Assembly (NCBI RefSeq): GCF_040250305.1
Contig: NZ_CP158190.1
Span: 3,628,001-3,692,000 of the forward strand
Direction: 5' to 3'
Length of the DNA: 64,000 nucleotides
Origin: Peribacillus frigoritolerans
Lineage (GTDB): Bacteria; Bacillota; Bacilli; Bacillales; DSM-1321
In this document: positions 8,520 to 19,282 of the stretch, in pieces
How positions within the stretch are numbered: position 1 is the stretch's first letter
Layout: each line of letters starts with the position of its first letter
Notes under the pieces: generated by a model
What the model saw: only the letters and a program-made list of their open reading frames with translations
Databases searched by the model: none
What the model was told of the DNA's origin: nothing
Made by a program: the position numbers and the translations under genes

Positions 8520-10711
8520 TATTGAGCCACTTCCTCATATCCGAGGCGATTGTATATTTCCTGAAGCACTTTCTTTGCTGCCTGCGGAATGACCGTACCA
8601 GGTCCAAAAATGGCTGTAGCGCCATTTTCCATTAGGTAATCATAATCCTGCGCAGGGATGACGCCGCCTACGATCACTATGATGTCATCTCGGCCCAAGT
8701 TCTTCAGTTCCGTCATAAGCTGCGGCAACAATGTTTTATGGCCGGCAGCAAGCGAACTCATTCCGACTACATGCACATCATTTTCCACGGCCTGGATGGC
8801 GGTTTCTTTCGGCGTTTGGAATAATGGACCGATATCGACATCATAGCCCAAATCCGCAAACCCCGTTCCGACTACTTTAGCTCCGCGATCATGACCGTCC
8901 TGGCCCATTTTAGCCATTAACAACCGCGGTCTTCTTCCTTCATTTTCAAGGAACTCTTCCGTCATGCGGACGACTTCCTCAATTTCCGCTTCTTTTGAGT
9001 ATGCCGAGCTGTATACACCGCTGATAGAACGAATTGTTGCTTTGTGACGTCCAGCAACCTCTTCGATTGCATCGGAGATTTCACCTAATGAAGCCCGTAC
9101 TCTTGCAGCTTGCACAGCCAGTTCAAGAAGGTTACCTTCGCCAGTTCTGGCAGCCATGGATAGCGCTTGAAGAGCTTCATCCACCTTTTCCTGATCACGT
9201 TTCGCTTTTAATTCGCTCAAACGCTTAAGCTGACTTTCGCGAACTGCTGTATTATCAATCTCCAGTATTTCAATCGGATCTTCTTTTTTCAAACGATACT
9301 TATTTACGCCTACGATCGTTTCATCTTGAGAATCGATTTTAGCCTGACGCTTTGCAGCGGCTTCCTCGATCCTCATTTTTGGAAGGCCGGTTTCAATAGC
9401 CTTCGCCATTCCGCCAAGGCCTTCGATTTCTTCTATGTGAGCCCAAGCCCGTTCGATTAATTCATTTGTGAGTGATTCTACATAGTATGAACCAGCCCAT
9501 GGATCGATTACTTTTGTGATCCCCGTTTCCTCCTGCAGATATAGCTGTGTGTTACGTGCAATGCGTGCCGAGAAATCCGTTGGCAGGGCAATGGCCTCAT
9601 CCAATGCGTTCGTATGCAGGGATTGTGTATGTCCAAGTGCAGCGGCATGCGCTTCAATAAGGGTCCTTGCGACATTGTTAAACGGATCCTGCTCGGAGAG
9701 GCTCCAGCCGGAGGTTTGGGAATGGGTTCTCAATGCCATCGCTTTATTATTTTTCGGCTCGAATTGTTTCATCAGTTTTGACCAAATGAAACGAGCCGCC
9801 CGCATTTTCGACACTTCCATGAAATAGTTCATTCCTACAGCCCAGAAGAATGACAAGCGCGGTGCGAATTTATCGATATCAATACCTGCTTTCATTCCGG
9901 TACGTGCATACTCAAGCCCATCCGCCAACGTATAGGCAAGTTCGATATCAGCCGGCGCCCCCGCTTCTTGCAGATGATAACCGGAGATGGAAATGGAATT
10001 GAACTTGGGCATATATTTGGATGTATACTCAAATATATCAGCTATGATTTTCATGGACATTTCAGGTGGGTAGATATACGTATTCCGAACCATGTATTCC
10101 TTTAAGATGTCATTCTGAATCGTTCCTGAAAGCTTATCCTGTGTTACGCCTTGTTCTTCAGCTGTCACGATATAAAATGCAAGGATGGGTAATACTGCGC
10201 CGTTCATCGTCATTGACACGGACATTTGATCAAGCGGAATGCCGTCGAATAGGATTTTCATGTCAAGAATGGAATCAATGGCAACTCCCGCCTTCCCCAC
10301 ATCACCGACAACGCGTGGATGATCGGAGTCATAACCGCGGTGTGTAGCTAAATCAAAGGCAACTGAGAGCCCTTTTTGCCCCATCGCCAGGTTACGTCTG
10401 TAAAACGCATTGGATTCCTCAGCAGTCGAAAAACCTGCATATTGACGTACCGTCCAAGGACGATTGACATACATCGAAGGATAGGGCCCTCTTGTAAAAG
10501 GAGCGATGCCTGGCACACTTTCCATATGCTCCAAGTCACGATTATCTTCCTCAATATAAAGCGGTTTGATTTTTATTTGTTCATTGGTTTCAAACAAAAG
10601 ATCCTCAATGTTTTTCCCAACGGCTTTTTCGGCTTCCTTTTTCCATGCTTCCACCGTACCTTTAATCTCAGACTTAGCAGGATTTATAGCAGAAAAATTC
10701 GGTTTTTTCAT
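8519..10711 (-). CDS. mutB: Methylmalonyl-CoA mutase, large (catalytic) subunit
   Basis: It isomerises (R)-methylmalonyl-CoA to succinyl-CoA using adenosylcobalamin. The 730-residue protein has the TIM-barrel substrate domain ([36 protein letters not shown]). A C-terminal B12-binding domain carries GQDGHDRG, with the cobalt ligand His at about residue 607. GGGGGTGA lies before the ATG. It follows mutA by one base and is coupled to meaB. Because the neighbour is a degenerate small chain, the enzyme should be the alpha-beta heterodimer type. Confidence 0.96.
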   Translation of the reverse strand: MKKPNFSAINPAKSEIKGTVEAWKKEAEKAVGKNIEDLLFETNEQIKIKPLYIEEDNRDLEHMESVPGIAPFTRGPYPSMYVNRPWTVRQYAGFSTAEESNAFYRRNLAMGQKGLSVAFDLATHRGYDSDHPRVVGDVGKAGVAIDSILDMKILFDGIPLDQMSVSMTMNGAVLPILAFYIVTAEEQGVTQDKLSGTIQNDILKEYMVRNTYIYPPEMSMKIIADIFEYTSKYMPKFNSISISGYHLQEAGAPADIELAYTLADGLEYARTGMKAGIDIDKFAPRLSFFWAVGMNYFMEVSKMRAARFIWSKLMKQFEPKNNKAMALRTHSQTSGWSLSEQDPFNNVARTLIEAHAAALGHTQSLHTNALDEAIALPTDFSARIARNTQLYLQEETGITKVIDPWAGSYYVESLTNELIERAWAHIEEIEGLGGMAKAIETGLPKMRIEEAAAKRQAKIDSQDETIVGVNKYRLKKEDPIEILEIDNTAVRESQLKRLSELKAKRDQEKVDEALQALSMAARTGEGNLLELAVQAARVRASLGEISDAIEEVAGRHKATIRSISGVYSSAYSKEAEIEEVVRMTEEFLENEGRRPRLLMAKMGQDGHDRGAKVVGTGFADLGYDVDIGPLFQTPKETAIQAVENDVHVVGMSSLAAGHKTLLPQLMTELKNLGRDDIIVIVGGVIPAQDYDYLMENGATAIFGPGTVIPQAAKKVLQEIYNRLGYEEVAQ

Positions 10712-10712
10712 T

Positions 10713-12623
10713 TCAGTTCACCCCCAGCTTCTGCAATAATTCCGATAAAATGGCTATTGCATTCGTTTTGACATGGATAAAATCTTTGACTCCGGCTTCA
10801 CTTAGTGTAATCTCAAATTCTTCTTGCTGCTTGCCTGCACTATAAATAGTGATTTCAGGGAATTGCTTTTTAATTTCTTTTATGGTGATTGGCGCTAATT
10901 CCGAATAGTCACCGTCACTGCCGCAAACACAATAGATAGGGAGCTTGGTCGCAGCTACATAATCGACTGCTTCCTCGACGGTTTGACACCCCTTGCTTCC
11001 GGTTGTTTCAATACCACCTGCTGCAGCAAGGCTTGTAACGAAATCTGCACGAGGTTTATAGGATTTAAGATTTTTCAAATTAATTAAACCAATAGTTGGA
11101 GCCGTACCACTTATTTCTTTATACTTTTCACTGCGTAGTCTTAACTGTTCGAATTGAATGGATACCCGATCCAAGTCAAGTGGGGCAATGCCAACCGGCT
11201 TCTCAACTTTCATATAAGACACATGGATATCCTGTGTCGTGGTTTTAATCTTATCAGCCGGATTCGGATATACATTAGTTCCGATGATACTTTCTTTTCT
11301 GAAAGCCGCATTTTGAACTTTTTCTTGGTAAACTTCAGCTATTTCCTTCTGAAGGGTGCCTTGTTTAATTAGCTCAAGAATCCCTCCAGCTGCATCGATT
11401 TCAAGGAATTTCGCCCAAGCCTTTTCAGCCAATTCATCCGTTAGTTGCTCAACATACCATGAACCGCCAGCAGGATCGACCACTGTTGTGATATTTGTTT
11501 CTTCTTTTAAAATCAAGTGAGTATTACGGGCAATTCTTTCTGAGAAATCATCGGTTTCACCAGTTGCGTGTGTGAATGGATGAATTTGAAGATATTGAAT
11601 GCCTCCAATAGCGGCAGCGAAAGCTTGGTTTGTTGTCCGAAGAATATTGACGTGCTGATCATATAGCGTTTCTGTCAACTCGGAAGTAACGGCATGTATC
11701 GCCATTCTAAAATGGTCCGATGCTGTATCGAAAGCTTCTGCAAGACCTGCCCAAAGTCTTCTTGCAGCCCGTAGCTTAGCGATGGACATGAAGTAATTTG
11801 AATCCACAGCAAAAGAGAATACTATTTTTTCGGAAACCGAAGCAATAGAAAGCCCTTGCTTTTGCCCTTCCAATAGATATTGGACGGCTGCCGCTAATCC
11901 GCAAGCTATTTCTTGTACGGCATTGGCTCCTCCATTATGGTAGACTGCCGTATTAATCAAAACTGTTTTTAAATCCCTTCCTACCTTCTGATAATCTTGG
12001 ATCGTCTTCAGCCAGTCTGCAAAATAGATATCCGTATCTTCTGGCAGCTGACCGCAAATGAGCCATTCTGCAATGGGATCTTCAGCAATAACGCCTGTCA
12101 ATTGGGTATTTTGTGCTTCGGCAACCGCTTTGAATTGAGGGAATAATCCTTTTTGTTTCCCCTTAAGGTCAATGAAAACCGGGATTTCCTTTAATGGGAT
12201 ATCCTTAAACAATTTTTCAGCCCTTGCTCCCTCGGCAAGCAATCGTGCAGGGTATGCCACGACATTTTGACCGCGCTTGAATGAAGCCTTCATCTTTTCA
12301 TTTGCTTCTTCAGCCGTGATACCGCTTACAGGTTGAACGACAAGCCAAGGTTTTTCATGATAGCCCGTTGGGGACGTTCCTCGGGTGAAAGGGAAGAATC
12401 CTGGCAATTCAGCTACTTTTTCCGTTGATTCCGCCTTTTCTGTATAGAGCGGATATAAAGTGATGCCCTCATATGTATTCGTTTTTAGCTTTTCTACACT
12501 TTTCCCTTTTAAACTTGCTTCTGCAGCTTCTTTCCACTCTTCAAAAGAAGGCTTAGGAAAGGTTATGTTTTTTACATCTTTCAGTTCCATCTGTAATCGC
12601 TTTCTTATCTTTTGCCGCCTCAT
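10713..12623 (-). CDS. mutA: Methylmalonyl-CoA mutase, small subunit
   Basis: This is the structural partner of MutB. The 636 residues align with the same two-domain plan ([32 protein letters not shown]). The C-terminal cobalamin domain lacks the DxHxxG histidine motif, as expected for the non-catalytic chain. The start is uncertain. The ATG at 12623 has AAGGG nine bases upstream, while the internal ATG at 12590 begins MELKDVKN like many homologues but has a weaker site. It is the first gene of mutA-mutB-meaB. Confidence 0.93.
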   Translation of the reverse strand: MRRQKIRKRLQMELKDVKNITFPKPSFEEWKEAAEASLKGKSVEKLKTNTYEGITLYPLYTEKAESTEKVAELPGFFPFTRGTSPTGYHEKPWLVVQPVSGITAEEANEKMKASFKRGQNVVAYPARLLAEGARAEKLFKDIPLKEIPVFIDLKGKQKGLFPQFKAVAEAQNTQLTGVIAEDPIAEWLICGQLPEDTDIYFADWLKTIQDYQKVGRDLKTVLINTAVYHNGGANAVQEIACGLAAAVQYLLEGQKQGLSIASVSEKIVFSFAVDSNYFMSIAKLRAARRLWAGLAEAFDTASDHFRMAIHAVTSELTETLYDQHVNILRTTNQAFAAAIGGIQYLQIHPFTHATGETDDFSERIARNTHLILKEETNITTVVDPAGGSWYVEQLTDELAEKAWAKFLEIDAAGGILELIKQGTLQKEIAEVYQEKVQNAAFRKESIIGTNVYPNPADKIKTTTQDIHVSYMKVEKPVGIAPLDLDRVSIQFEQLRLRSEKYKEISGTAPTIGLINLKNLKSYKPRADFVTSLAAAGGIETTGSKGCQTVEEAVDYVAATKLPIYCVCGSDGDYSELAPITIKEIKKQFPEITIYSAGKQQEEFEITLSEAGVKDFIHVKTNAIAILSELLQKLGVN

Positions 12624-12942
12624 ACGCCCTGTCCCTTCATTGGGAGAACGAACGCTCAGTCAGTTTTGGATAAGAAAACCACCCTCCCGTCAATTTAATC
12701 TGGATTATACTAACATTCTACCATATTTTTCTTGAAATTTAAGACAATAGAAATTAGCAAATCTGTTATAAGGGAAAACACTAGCCTATTTCGCCTCTTT
12801 ATAAATCAAGTACAGCCCCTGATCTGTATTAGAACAGCTCTTAATAAAATAATAGCAAAAATAAATTTTTTGTCGATGTTTTTCTACGGAAAAGTGAAGT
12901 ACAAAAAAAAGGAAGGACCTTCCGGCCTTCCTTTTCTTCACT
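12624..12942. promoter_or_regulatory. mutA promoter region with TATAAT and a candidate operator
   Basis: On the minus strand a TATAAT lies at 12704-12709 without a convincing -35. Downstream of it, at about 12645-12664, the interrupted dyad ACTGACTG-AG-CGTTCGTT resembles operators of TetR-type acyl-CoA regulators, but its arms match only half-way. The rest of this interval, apart from the bkd terminator, shows nothing I can name. Confidence 0.35.
12903..12933 (-). terminator. Terminator of the bkd operon
   Basis: GGAAGG and CCTTCC arms with an inner CCGG-containing loop, then T8 on the minus strand, directly after the bkdB stop. Confidence 0.85.
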
Positions 12943-14229
12943 TTAGTATATGGGAGTGTTATCTTTGGAAATCTTTTCGATGATTTCTTTAACCCTCGCG
13001 AGGAATCGTCCACATACCAGTCCATCCAAAACACGATGATCAAGTGATAAACAGAGATTCACCATATCTCGTACTGCAATCATGTCATTTATGACCACTG
13101 GGCGTTTTACAATCGTTTCAACTTGTAAAATGGCCGCCTGTGGATAATTGATGATTCCCATGGACTGGACAGAGCCGAATGAGCCAGTGTTATTAACAGT
13201 GAACGTACCACCTTGCATATCCTCTGCTTTTAACTTACCCGACTTCACTTTGGATGCGAGTTCCTGTATCTCCCTTGCTATACCTTTGATTGATTTTTCA
13301 TCTGCATTTTTAATGACCGGTACAAATAGGGCATCTTCAGTTGCAACGGCTATCGATATATTGATTTCTTTCTTTTGTATGATTTTTTCGCCAGCCCACA
13401 TCGAATTGAGCTCTGGAAATTCCGTAAGGGCTTGAGCAACCGCTTTTACGAAAAAGGCAAAGTACGTTAAATTATAGCCTTCTTTTTGTTTAAAGTCGGA
13501 TTTTAGATTATCACGCAACTTCACCATATTGCTTGCGTCAACTTCCACCATCGTCCAAGCATGCGGGATTTCGTGCTTACTTTTCAACATATTGGACGCA
13601 ATTGCCTTACGGATTCCGGTAACAGGTATTTCCTTGTCACCAGCAGCAGTCGGCACGTTTGTTACTGGACTCGTTTGACGACTAACTTGAGGTGCGGTCT
13701 CTTTTGGAGCCGAATCGGATATCACGGAAGGCTCATCCGCCTTAGGAAGATTTCCTGATTCAACAAGTTTCAGTAAATCCTTGCGAGTGATCCGTCCCTC
13801 ATTCCCCGTTCCTTTAACTTTTGAAAGATCGATTCCATGCTCCTGAGAAAGTTTTAACACGGCAGGCGAATAGCGAGCTTTCCTTGATGGTTCGGCAGCT
13901 TGCTGCACTTCACTTGTAACAGGTGCATCAACATTTTCCTCACTATGTGAAACAGCTTGCCCAGCATTTTCGTTATCCGTCTTTGCCGTTTCAACTTCAA
14001 TCGAGCAAATAACTTCCCCGACTGCCAATGTTTGATTTTCATCCGCTTTCAATTCCTTGATGATGCCGGTGAAGGAAGAAGGAACCTCAGCATTTACTTT
14101 ATCCGTCATCACTTCAGCTAGCGGGTCGTATTTCGTGACATGATCCCCAGGCTTCACTAGCCATTTACTGATGGTTCCCTCTGTGACACTTTCGCCTAGT
14201 TGAGGCATCTTCATTAATTCCATAGCCAT
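12943..14229 (-). CDS. bkdB: Branched-chain 2-oxoacid dehydrogenase E2 (dihydrolipoyl acyltransferase)
   Basis: This is the core acyltransferase of the BKD complex, which moves branched acyl groups from E1 to CoA. The 428 residues comprise a lipoyl domain (lipoyl Lys about residue 44 in EVMTDKVNAEV), a Pro/Ala/Glu-rich linker, a peripheral-subunit-binding domain around residues 117-155 (YSPAVLKLSQEHGIDL) and the catalytic domain ending in SLDHRVLDG. GAAGGAGG lies eight bases before the ATG at 14229; the ATG-containing frame further upstream (to 14256) overlaps bkdAB and has no site of its own. It is the last gene of lpdV-bkdAA-bkdAB-bkdB. Confidence 0.95.
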   Translation of the reverse strand: MAMELMKMPQLGESVTEGTISKWLVKPGDHVTKYDPLAEVMTDKVNAEVPSSFTGIIKELKADENQTLAVGEVICSIEVETAKTDNENAGQAVSHSEENVDAPVTSEVQQAAEPSRKARYSPAVLKLSQEHGIDLSKVKGTGNEGRITRKDLLKLVESGNLPKADEPSVISDSAPKETAPQVSRQTSPVTNVPTAAGDKEIPVTGIRKAIASNMLKSKHEIPHAWTMVEVDASNMVKLRDNLKSDFKQKEGYNLTYFAFFVKAVAQALTEFPELNSMWAGEKIIQKKEINISIAVATEDALFVPVIKNADEKSIKGIAREIQELASKVKSGKLKAEDMQGGTFTVNNTGSFGSVQSMGIINYPQAAILQVETIVKRPVVINDMIAVRDMVNLCLSLDHRVLDGLVCGRFLARVKEIIEKISKDNTPIY

Positions 14230-14255
14230 TATTCGTTCCTCCTTCTTAACAGTCA

Positions 14256-15239
14256 TTAATACTCGGCCAATTCCCTCATTGCTCTTTCCACTTTATCAGG
14301 ATTCACCATAAAATGTTTTTCCATCGTAGGCGCATATGGCATGGCAGGTACATCAGGTCCGGCCAATCGTTTTACAGGGGCATCCAAATCAAAAAGGCAA
14401 TGCTCGGCAATGATGGCTGCGACCTCACTCATGATGCTTCCTTCTTTATTATCTTCCGTAACCAGTAGTACTTTCCCCGTTTTAGATGCTGCTTCTATGA
14501 TAGCATCCTTATCCAAAGGATAGACTGTACGCAAGTCAAGAACATGTGCAGAAATTCCATCTGCAGCTAATTTTTCTGCTGCCTGAAGGGCAAAATGCAC
14601 ACAAAGGCCATAGGAGATGACAGTAATGTCTTCCCCTTCCCTTTTCACATCCGCCTTACCGATGGGAAGTACATAATCTTCAGTAGGTACCTCACCCTTG
14701 ATCAAGCGGTACGCCCGTTTATGTTCAAAGAAAAGCACTGGGTCTTCATCGCGAATGGCAGCTTTAAGCAAACCCTTTACATCATACGGAGTGGAAGGCA
14801 TCACAATTTTCAAGCCCGGCTGATTGGCAAAGATTGCTTCAACCGATTGTGAATGATAAAGAGCTCCATGAATCCCTCCGCCATATGGTGCACGGATTAC
14901 CATAGGACAGCTCCAGTCATTATTGGAACGGTATCTAATTTTAGCTGCCTCTGAAACGATTTGGTTAATGGCAGGCATGATGAAATCAGCGAATTGCATC
15001 TCAGCAATCGGCCGAAGCCCATACATGGCGGCTCCAATTCCCACTCCTGCAATTGCAGATTCAGCGAGCGGGGTATCGATGACCCTGGCTTCACCGAATT
15101 GGTCGTATAAACCATTAGTGGCTTTAAAGACCCCACCTTTTTTTCCTACGTCCTCACCCAATACGAATACACGGGAATCGCGTTCCATCTCTTCCCTCAT
15201 TGCCATTGTCACGGCATCTATATATGAAATCACTGGCAT
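14256..15239 (-). CDS. bkdAB: Branched-chain 2-oxoacid dehydrogenase E1 beta
   Basis: This is the beta subunit of the thiamine-diphosphate E1 component, which decarboxylates 2-oxoisovalerate, 2-oxoisocaproate and 2-oxo-3-methylvalerate. The 327 residues include the transketolase-like pyrimidine domain (FVLGEDVGKKGGVFKAT, EMQFADFIMPAINQI) and the C-terminal domain with VLDLRTVYPLD. AAGGGGG lies before the ATG. It lies 12 bases after bkdAA. Context, a leucine dehydrogenase and BkdR, favours branched-chain substrates over pyruvate. Confidence 0.94.
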   Translation of the reverse strand: MPVISYIDAVTMAMREEMERDSRVFVLGEDVGKKGGVFKATNGLYDQFGEARVIDTPLAESAIAGVGIGAAMYGLRPIAEMQFADFIMPAINQIVSEAAKIRYRSNNDWSCPMVIRAPYGGGIHGALYHSQSVEAIFANQPGLKIVMPSTPYDVKGLLKAAIRDEDPVLFFEHKRAYRLIKGEVPTEDYVLPIGKADVKREGEDITVISYGLCVHFALQAAEKLAADGISAHVLDLRTVYPLDKDAIIEAASKTGKVLLVTEDNKEGSIMSEVAAIIAEHCLFDLDAPVKRLAGPDVPAMPYAPTMEKHFMVNPDKVERAMRELAEY

Positions 15240-15251
15240 TCTATTACCCCC

Positions 15252-16247
15252 TTACTTTTGTGCATACACATGATTCATAGCACTTTCAGCCTTCGGATAT
15301 GGAGCATTTTCAGCATAATCGGTTGCTTCGTTGACTATCTTCATGACTTCATCATTCATTTGTTTCTCAAGGTCATCATCCAAGATTCCCACTTCTTTTA
15401 AATACGCTCCAAATGTCATTATCGAGTCCTTCGTTTTGGCTTCGGCCACTTCGTCCGCAGTCCGGTAGCTTCGGTCATCATCATCACTTGAATGAGGCGT
15501 GAGCCTGTATGAAACGGTTTCCACCAGTGTAGGGCCTTCTCCCCTTCGTGCACGGTCAGCCGCTTCTTTCACCGCTGCATACACTTCCAATGGATCATTG
15601 CCATCCACCGTTATTCCAGGCATCCCATAGCCAATCGCCCTGTCGGAAACATTTTCACATGATAGCTGTTTCTCAATAGGAACTGAAATCGCATATTTAT
15701 TATTTTCACACATGAAAATGACCGGTAGCTTGTGCACACCTGCAAAGTTGGCCCCTTCATGAAAATCGCCCTGATTGGATGAACCTTCCCCAAACGTTAC
15801 GAATGTTACCAAATCCTTACCTTCCATCTTCCCTGCAAGGGCAATTCCAACAGCATGCGGGACCTGTGTCGTTACAGGCGATGATCCAGTGACAATCCTA
15901 TTTTTCTTTTGACCGAAATGACCAGGCATTTGGCGCCCGCCGGAATTGGGATCTTCCTCTTTTGCGAAACCGGAAAGCATCAAGTCTTTTGCGGTCATTC
16001 CGAATGTTAGTACCACACCGACATCCCGATAATAAGGCAGTACATAATCCTTTTGCCGATCAAGCGCAAACGCTGCCCCAACCTGTGCCGCTTCTTGCCC
16101 CTGGCAGGAAATCACGAAGGGAATTTTCCCGGATCGGTTTAAAAGCCACATGCGCTCATCAATTCTGCGGGACAAAAGCATTGTCCGGTACATATCTAAA
16201 ACCGTTTCCTCATTTAAGCCTAATTGTTCATGACGTTTTTCTACCAT
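15252..16247 (-). CDS. bkdAA: Branched-chain 2-oxoacid dehydrogenase E1 alpha
   Basis: This is the alpha subunit of E1. The thiamine diphosphate/Mg motif runs from GEGSSNQGDFHE to ENNKYAI. The phosphorylation-loop region SYRLTPHSSDDD is typical of branched-chain E1 alpha. AGGAGG precedes an ATGATG pair; the second ATG (16247) has the better spacing, so the protein is 331 or 332 residues. It lies 21 bases after lpdV in one operon. Confidence 0.94.
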   Translation of the reverse strand: MVEKRHEQLGLNEETVLDMYRTMLLSRRIDERMWLLNRSGKIPFVISCQGQEAAQVGAAFALDRQKDYVLPYYRDVGVVLTFGMTAKDLMLSGFAKEEDPNSGGRQMPGHFGQKKNRIVTGSSPVTTQVPHAVGIALAGKMEGKDLVTFVTFGEGSSNQGDFHEGANFAGVHKLPVIFMCENNKYAISVPIEKQLSCENVSDRAIGYGMPGITVDGNDPLEVYAAVKEAADRARRGEGPTLVETVSYRLTPHSSDDDDRSYRTADEVAEAKTKDSIMTFGAYLKEVGILDDDLEKQMNDEVMKIVNEATDYAENAPYPKAESAMNHVYAQK

Positions 16248-16271
16248 CATAAAACCTCCTGACCTTATTCT

Positions 16272-17693
16272 TTATGAATGAATGGCACGTCCATCGACAG
16301 CAAGCGCCGCCTCTCCGATTGCTTCAGAAAGACTTGGGTGCGGATGAATTGTCTTGCCTATCTCCCAAGGTGTTGCATCAAGCACTTTTGCAAGTCCCGC
16401 TTCTGAAATCATATCCGTAACATGTGGTCCGATCATATGAACGCCCAGTATATCATCCGTTTTCTTATCAGCGATGATTTTGACAAAACCATCCGCTTCC
16501 CCGAAAACAAGGGCCTTGCCAACTGCACGGAATGGGAATTTCCCAATTTTAAGGTCATAGCCTTCCTTGTTTGCCTGTTCTTCAGTCAAGCCGACACTTG
16601 CAGCTTCAGGGCTTGAATACACACATTTTGAAATGAGCGAATAATCCAGCCGTTCCGGTTTTTGGCCTGCGATATGTTCAACGGCCATAATACCTTCATG
16701 GGAGGCAACGTGAGCCAATTGCAGACCGCCGATACAGTCACCGATTGCATAGATATGTGATTCCTTCGTTTGGAAGAAGTCATTGGTTTCAATAAAACCT
16801 TTTTCTTTCACAATTTCCGTATTTTCAAGGCCGATCCCTTCAACATTTGCTGATCTGCCTACGGAAACAAGCATTTTTTCAGCAGTGAATTCCTCTACCG
16901 AACCTTTGACTTCAGCAGAAATGGATACTAAAGCATCCGTTTTCAGGGTTTCAGGCAATACCTTGGCACCTGTAACGAACTTGACGCCTTTTTTCGTTAG
17001 GAGACGAAGCATTTCACTTGAAATATCCTGGTCTTCAGTCGGGATGATTCTATCTGCATATTCAAGTACTGTCACTTCCACACCAAAATCATTGAGCATC
17101 GAAGCCCATTCAATGCCGATAACTCCACCGCCTACAATAATCATTGATTTTGGCAGGCTCTCAAGCTTTAGAGCTTCATCCGATGTAAGCACAAATTCCC
17201 CATCAATCGCCAAACCGGGCAGTGTCCTCGGACGCGAACCGGTGGCAATGATGACATTCTGAGGAATGAGCATTTCATTTTCACTGCCATCATTCATTTC
17301 CACGGAAATTGTCCCAGGCATCGGTGAAAATATAGAAGGACCAAGTATACGTCCTAACCCTTCATAAACCGTTATCTTTCCTTGTTTCATCAAGTGCTGG
17401 ACACCTTTATAGAGTTGATCGACCACTTTATTCTTTCTTTCTTGCACCTTAAGGAAATCTACCTTTACATCCCCGGTAACAACACCGAATTCCTCACTTT
17501 TCACTGCAGTCTGATAAACTTCCGCACTCCTTAAAAGTGCTTTTGAAGGGATACAGCCTTTATGTAGACACGTTCCGCCGAGCTTGCCTTTCTCCACGAC
17601 AGCCGTTTTCAATCCTAATTGAGCAGCCCTTATCGCTGCCACATACCCGCCTGTTCCTCCGCCGAGGATAACGAGGTCAAATTCTTCAGCCAA
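16272..17693 (-). CDS. lpdV: Dihydrolipoyl dehydrogenase (E3) of the BKD complex
   Basis: This FAD enzyme reoxidises the lipoyl groups of E2 with NAD. The 473 residues have GGGTGGYVAA for FAD, the redox pair Cys42/Cys47 in GGTCLHKGCIPSK, a second Rossmann motif VGGGVIGIEWAS and the catalytic base segment HPHPSLSEA. The start is a TTG with GAGGAGGAG at good spacing. It heads the four-gene E3-E1-E2 block; in B. subtilis buk lies immediately upstream, but here only a hairpin is found. Confidence 0.94.
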   Translation of the reverse strand: MAEEFDLVILGGGTGGYVAAIRAAQLGLKTAVVEKGKLGGTCLHKGCIPSKALLRSAEVYQTAVKSEEFGVVTGDVKVDFLKVQERKNKVVDQLYKGVQHLMKQGKITVYEGLGRILGPSIFSPMPGTISVEMNDGSENEMLIPQNVIIATGSRPRTLPGLAIDGEFVLTSDEALKLESLPKSMIIVGGGVIGIEWASMLNDFGVEVTVLEYADRIIPTEDQDISSEMLRLLTKKGVKFVTGAKVLPETLKTDALVSISAEVKGSVEEFTAEKMLVSVGRSANVEGIGLENTEIVKEKGFIETNDFFQTKESHIYAIGDCIGGLQLAHVASHEGIMAVEHIAGQKPERLDYSLISKCVYSSPEAASVGLTEEQANKEGYDLKIGKFPFRAVGKALVFGEADGFVKIIADKKTDDILGVHMIGPHVTDMISEAGLAKVLDATPWEIGKTIHPHPSLSEAIGEAALAVDGRAIHS

Positions 17694-17771
17694 AACCGCT
17701 CCTCCTCACAAATACATACTATTGTCATCATTTTTACTTGCCCTATGTTTATTACGTTATCCATGTTGAAA

Positions 17772-17803
17772 ATTCCTGTGTTTATTTAAAAAAACACAGG
17801 AAT
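17772..17803 (-). terminator. Hairpin between bcd and lpdV
   Basis: ATTCCTGTGTTT and AAACACAGGAAT arms, with TTTC after the stem on the minus strand. It could partly terminate bcd transcripts, and it sits exactly where buk is found in B. subtilis. Confidence 0.6.
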
Positions 17804-17824
17804 CTAGATCTTGTACAATTACAT

Positions 17825-18922
17825 TCATTTTCTTCCATTCAAGATATGTTTTTCATTTTGCAAGAATTGGCTTCTTGAATTTCTCATGCGAGCAATTCTC
17901 TCCTCTGCCATCCTATCCGCCGCTTTATAAGTTGGGATTTGATCACGTTTTGCAATCTCGATGACTCTTTCAATTGTATCATAAACCGTTTCCACTTTCT
18001 TAAGGGCTCTTTCCCGATTATACCCTAAAAGCTCATCGGCCACGTTTATGACTCCACCTGCATTAATTACATAATCAGGAGCGTATATAATACCCTTTTC
18101 ATGAATTTGATCGCCATGAACAGGTTCCTTTAATTGATTATTTGCAGCACCTGCAATGACCTTCGCCTTGATTTGATTGATTGTATGATCATTTATGACA
18201 GCCCCTAATGCACAAGGTGCATAGATATCACAGTCGACTCCATAAATTTCATCAGGATTCACTGCGGTCGCCCCAAAGGATTCAACCGCACGGGCCACGC
18301 TTTCTTTATTGATATCCGTAACGATTAGCTTGGCGCCTTCCTCATGAAGGTGACGGCATAAGTTATAAGAAACATTCCCGACGCCTTGGACTGCAATTAC
18401 CTTGCCTTCTAAAGAGTCAGTTCCGAATGCCTCTTTTGCAGCAGCCTTCATACCTCGGTATACCCCATATGCAGTAACAGGGGAAGGATTACCCGAAGAA
18501 CCGAATGCAGGGGAAATCCCAGTGACAAAATCCGTCTCCTCATGAATGAGATCCATATCCTCAACCGTTGTACCTACATCTTCAGCTGTTATATAACGGC
18601 CATTCAGCCCTTGGATATACCTTCCGAATGCACGGAACATCTCTTCATTTTTATCCTTACGCGGATCGCCGATGATGACAGTCTTCCCCCCGCCTAAATT
18701 CAAGCCGGCAGCGGCGTTCTTATATGTCATTCCTCTCGAAAGCCTTAAGGCATCTTCAATAGCATCTTCTTCAGATGCATACGTCCACATCCTTGTGCCT
18801 CCAAGCGCAGGTCCTAATGTTGTATCATGAATGGCAATAATCGCTTTCAAACCCGATTGTTTGTCCTGACAGAATAGCAGTTGCTCGTAATCATACTTCT
18901 CAAGATATTTAAAAATTTCCAT
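17825..18922 (-). CDS. bcd: Leucine dehydrogenase
   Basis: This NAD-dependent enzyme oxidatively deaminates Leu, Val and Ile to 2-oxoacids, the substrates of the BKD complex. The 365 residues contain the Glu/Leu/Phe/Val dehydrogenase catalytic Lys at about position 80 ([11 protein letters not shown]) and the NAD motif [11 protein letters not shown]. The ATG at 18922 follows GGGAGGA at good spacing; the frame extends upstream to 18985, but those 21 residues have no homologue I recognise. It is the first gene after the sigma-54 promoter and lies next to bkdR, with no ptb between them. Confidence 0.95.
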   Translation of the reverse strand: MEIFKYLEKYDYEQLLFCQDKQSGLKAIIAIHDTTLGPALGGTRMWTYASEEDAIEDALRLSRGMTYKNAAAGLNLGGGKTVIIGDPRKDKNEEMFRAFGRYIQGLNGRYITAEDVGTTVEDMDLIHEETDFVTGISPAFGSSGNPSPVTAYGVYRGMKAAAKEAFGTDSLEGKVIAVQGVGNVSYNLCRHLHEEGAKLIVTDINKESVARAVESFGATAVNPDEIYGVDCDIYAPCALGAVINDHTINQIKAKVIAGAANNQLKEPVHGDQIHEKGIIYAPDYVINAGGVINVADELLGYNRERALKKVETVYDTIERVIEIAKRDQIPTYKAADRMAEERIARMRNSRSQFLQNEKHILNGRK

Positions 18923-19085
18923 AAAGGAATCCTCCCTAGATGTTTTAATACATGTCAGAGATGAGAAAACTGAATTTCTCCTCATTCTTACTTGTTCCTA
19001 CGTTCATTTTAAATAAAATCCGCTACTCACATGATATTTTCCCTATGGGGAATGGTTCCCTTGAAAAACCCATGCACCTTTAAAT

Positions 19086-19103
19086 ATGCAAATAACATGC
19101 CAA
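19086..19103 (-). promoter_or_regulatory. Sigma-54 (-24/-12) promoter of the bcd-bkd operon
   Basis: The minus strand reads TTGGCATGTTATTTGCAT. It has GG and GC separated by ten bases and matches the consensus TGGCAC-N5-TTGC except for one base. It lies 164 bases before the bcd start, and the sigma-54 activator BkdR is encoded next door. Confidence 0.85.
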
Positions 19104-19262
19104 TAAAATACATAATGAGAGCGTTTTTATCCAAAAAAAGGAGATGCTGGTTATTATGTTGGGCAACTATAGCCTATAACAAATTGAAAAAAATTTCATG
19201 TTAGAAGTGGAGTCTCGCTTAAATTAAAATAAATCAGAAAATTCCGTGCAGTTTTTTTCATA

Positions 19263-19282
19263 GTGCGCAATTACTTGCGTGC
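19263..19282. promoter_or_regulatory. Candidate upstream activating sequence for BkdR
   Basis: GTGCGCAATTACTTGCGTGC is an imperfect inverted repeat (GCGCAA / TTGCGT) about 160 bases upstream of the -24 element, a normal distance for an enhancer bound by a sigma-54 activator. No BkdR consensus is known to me. The remaining interval 19104-19262 is AT-rich with no clear signal. Confidence 0.45.
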
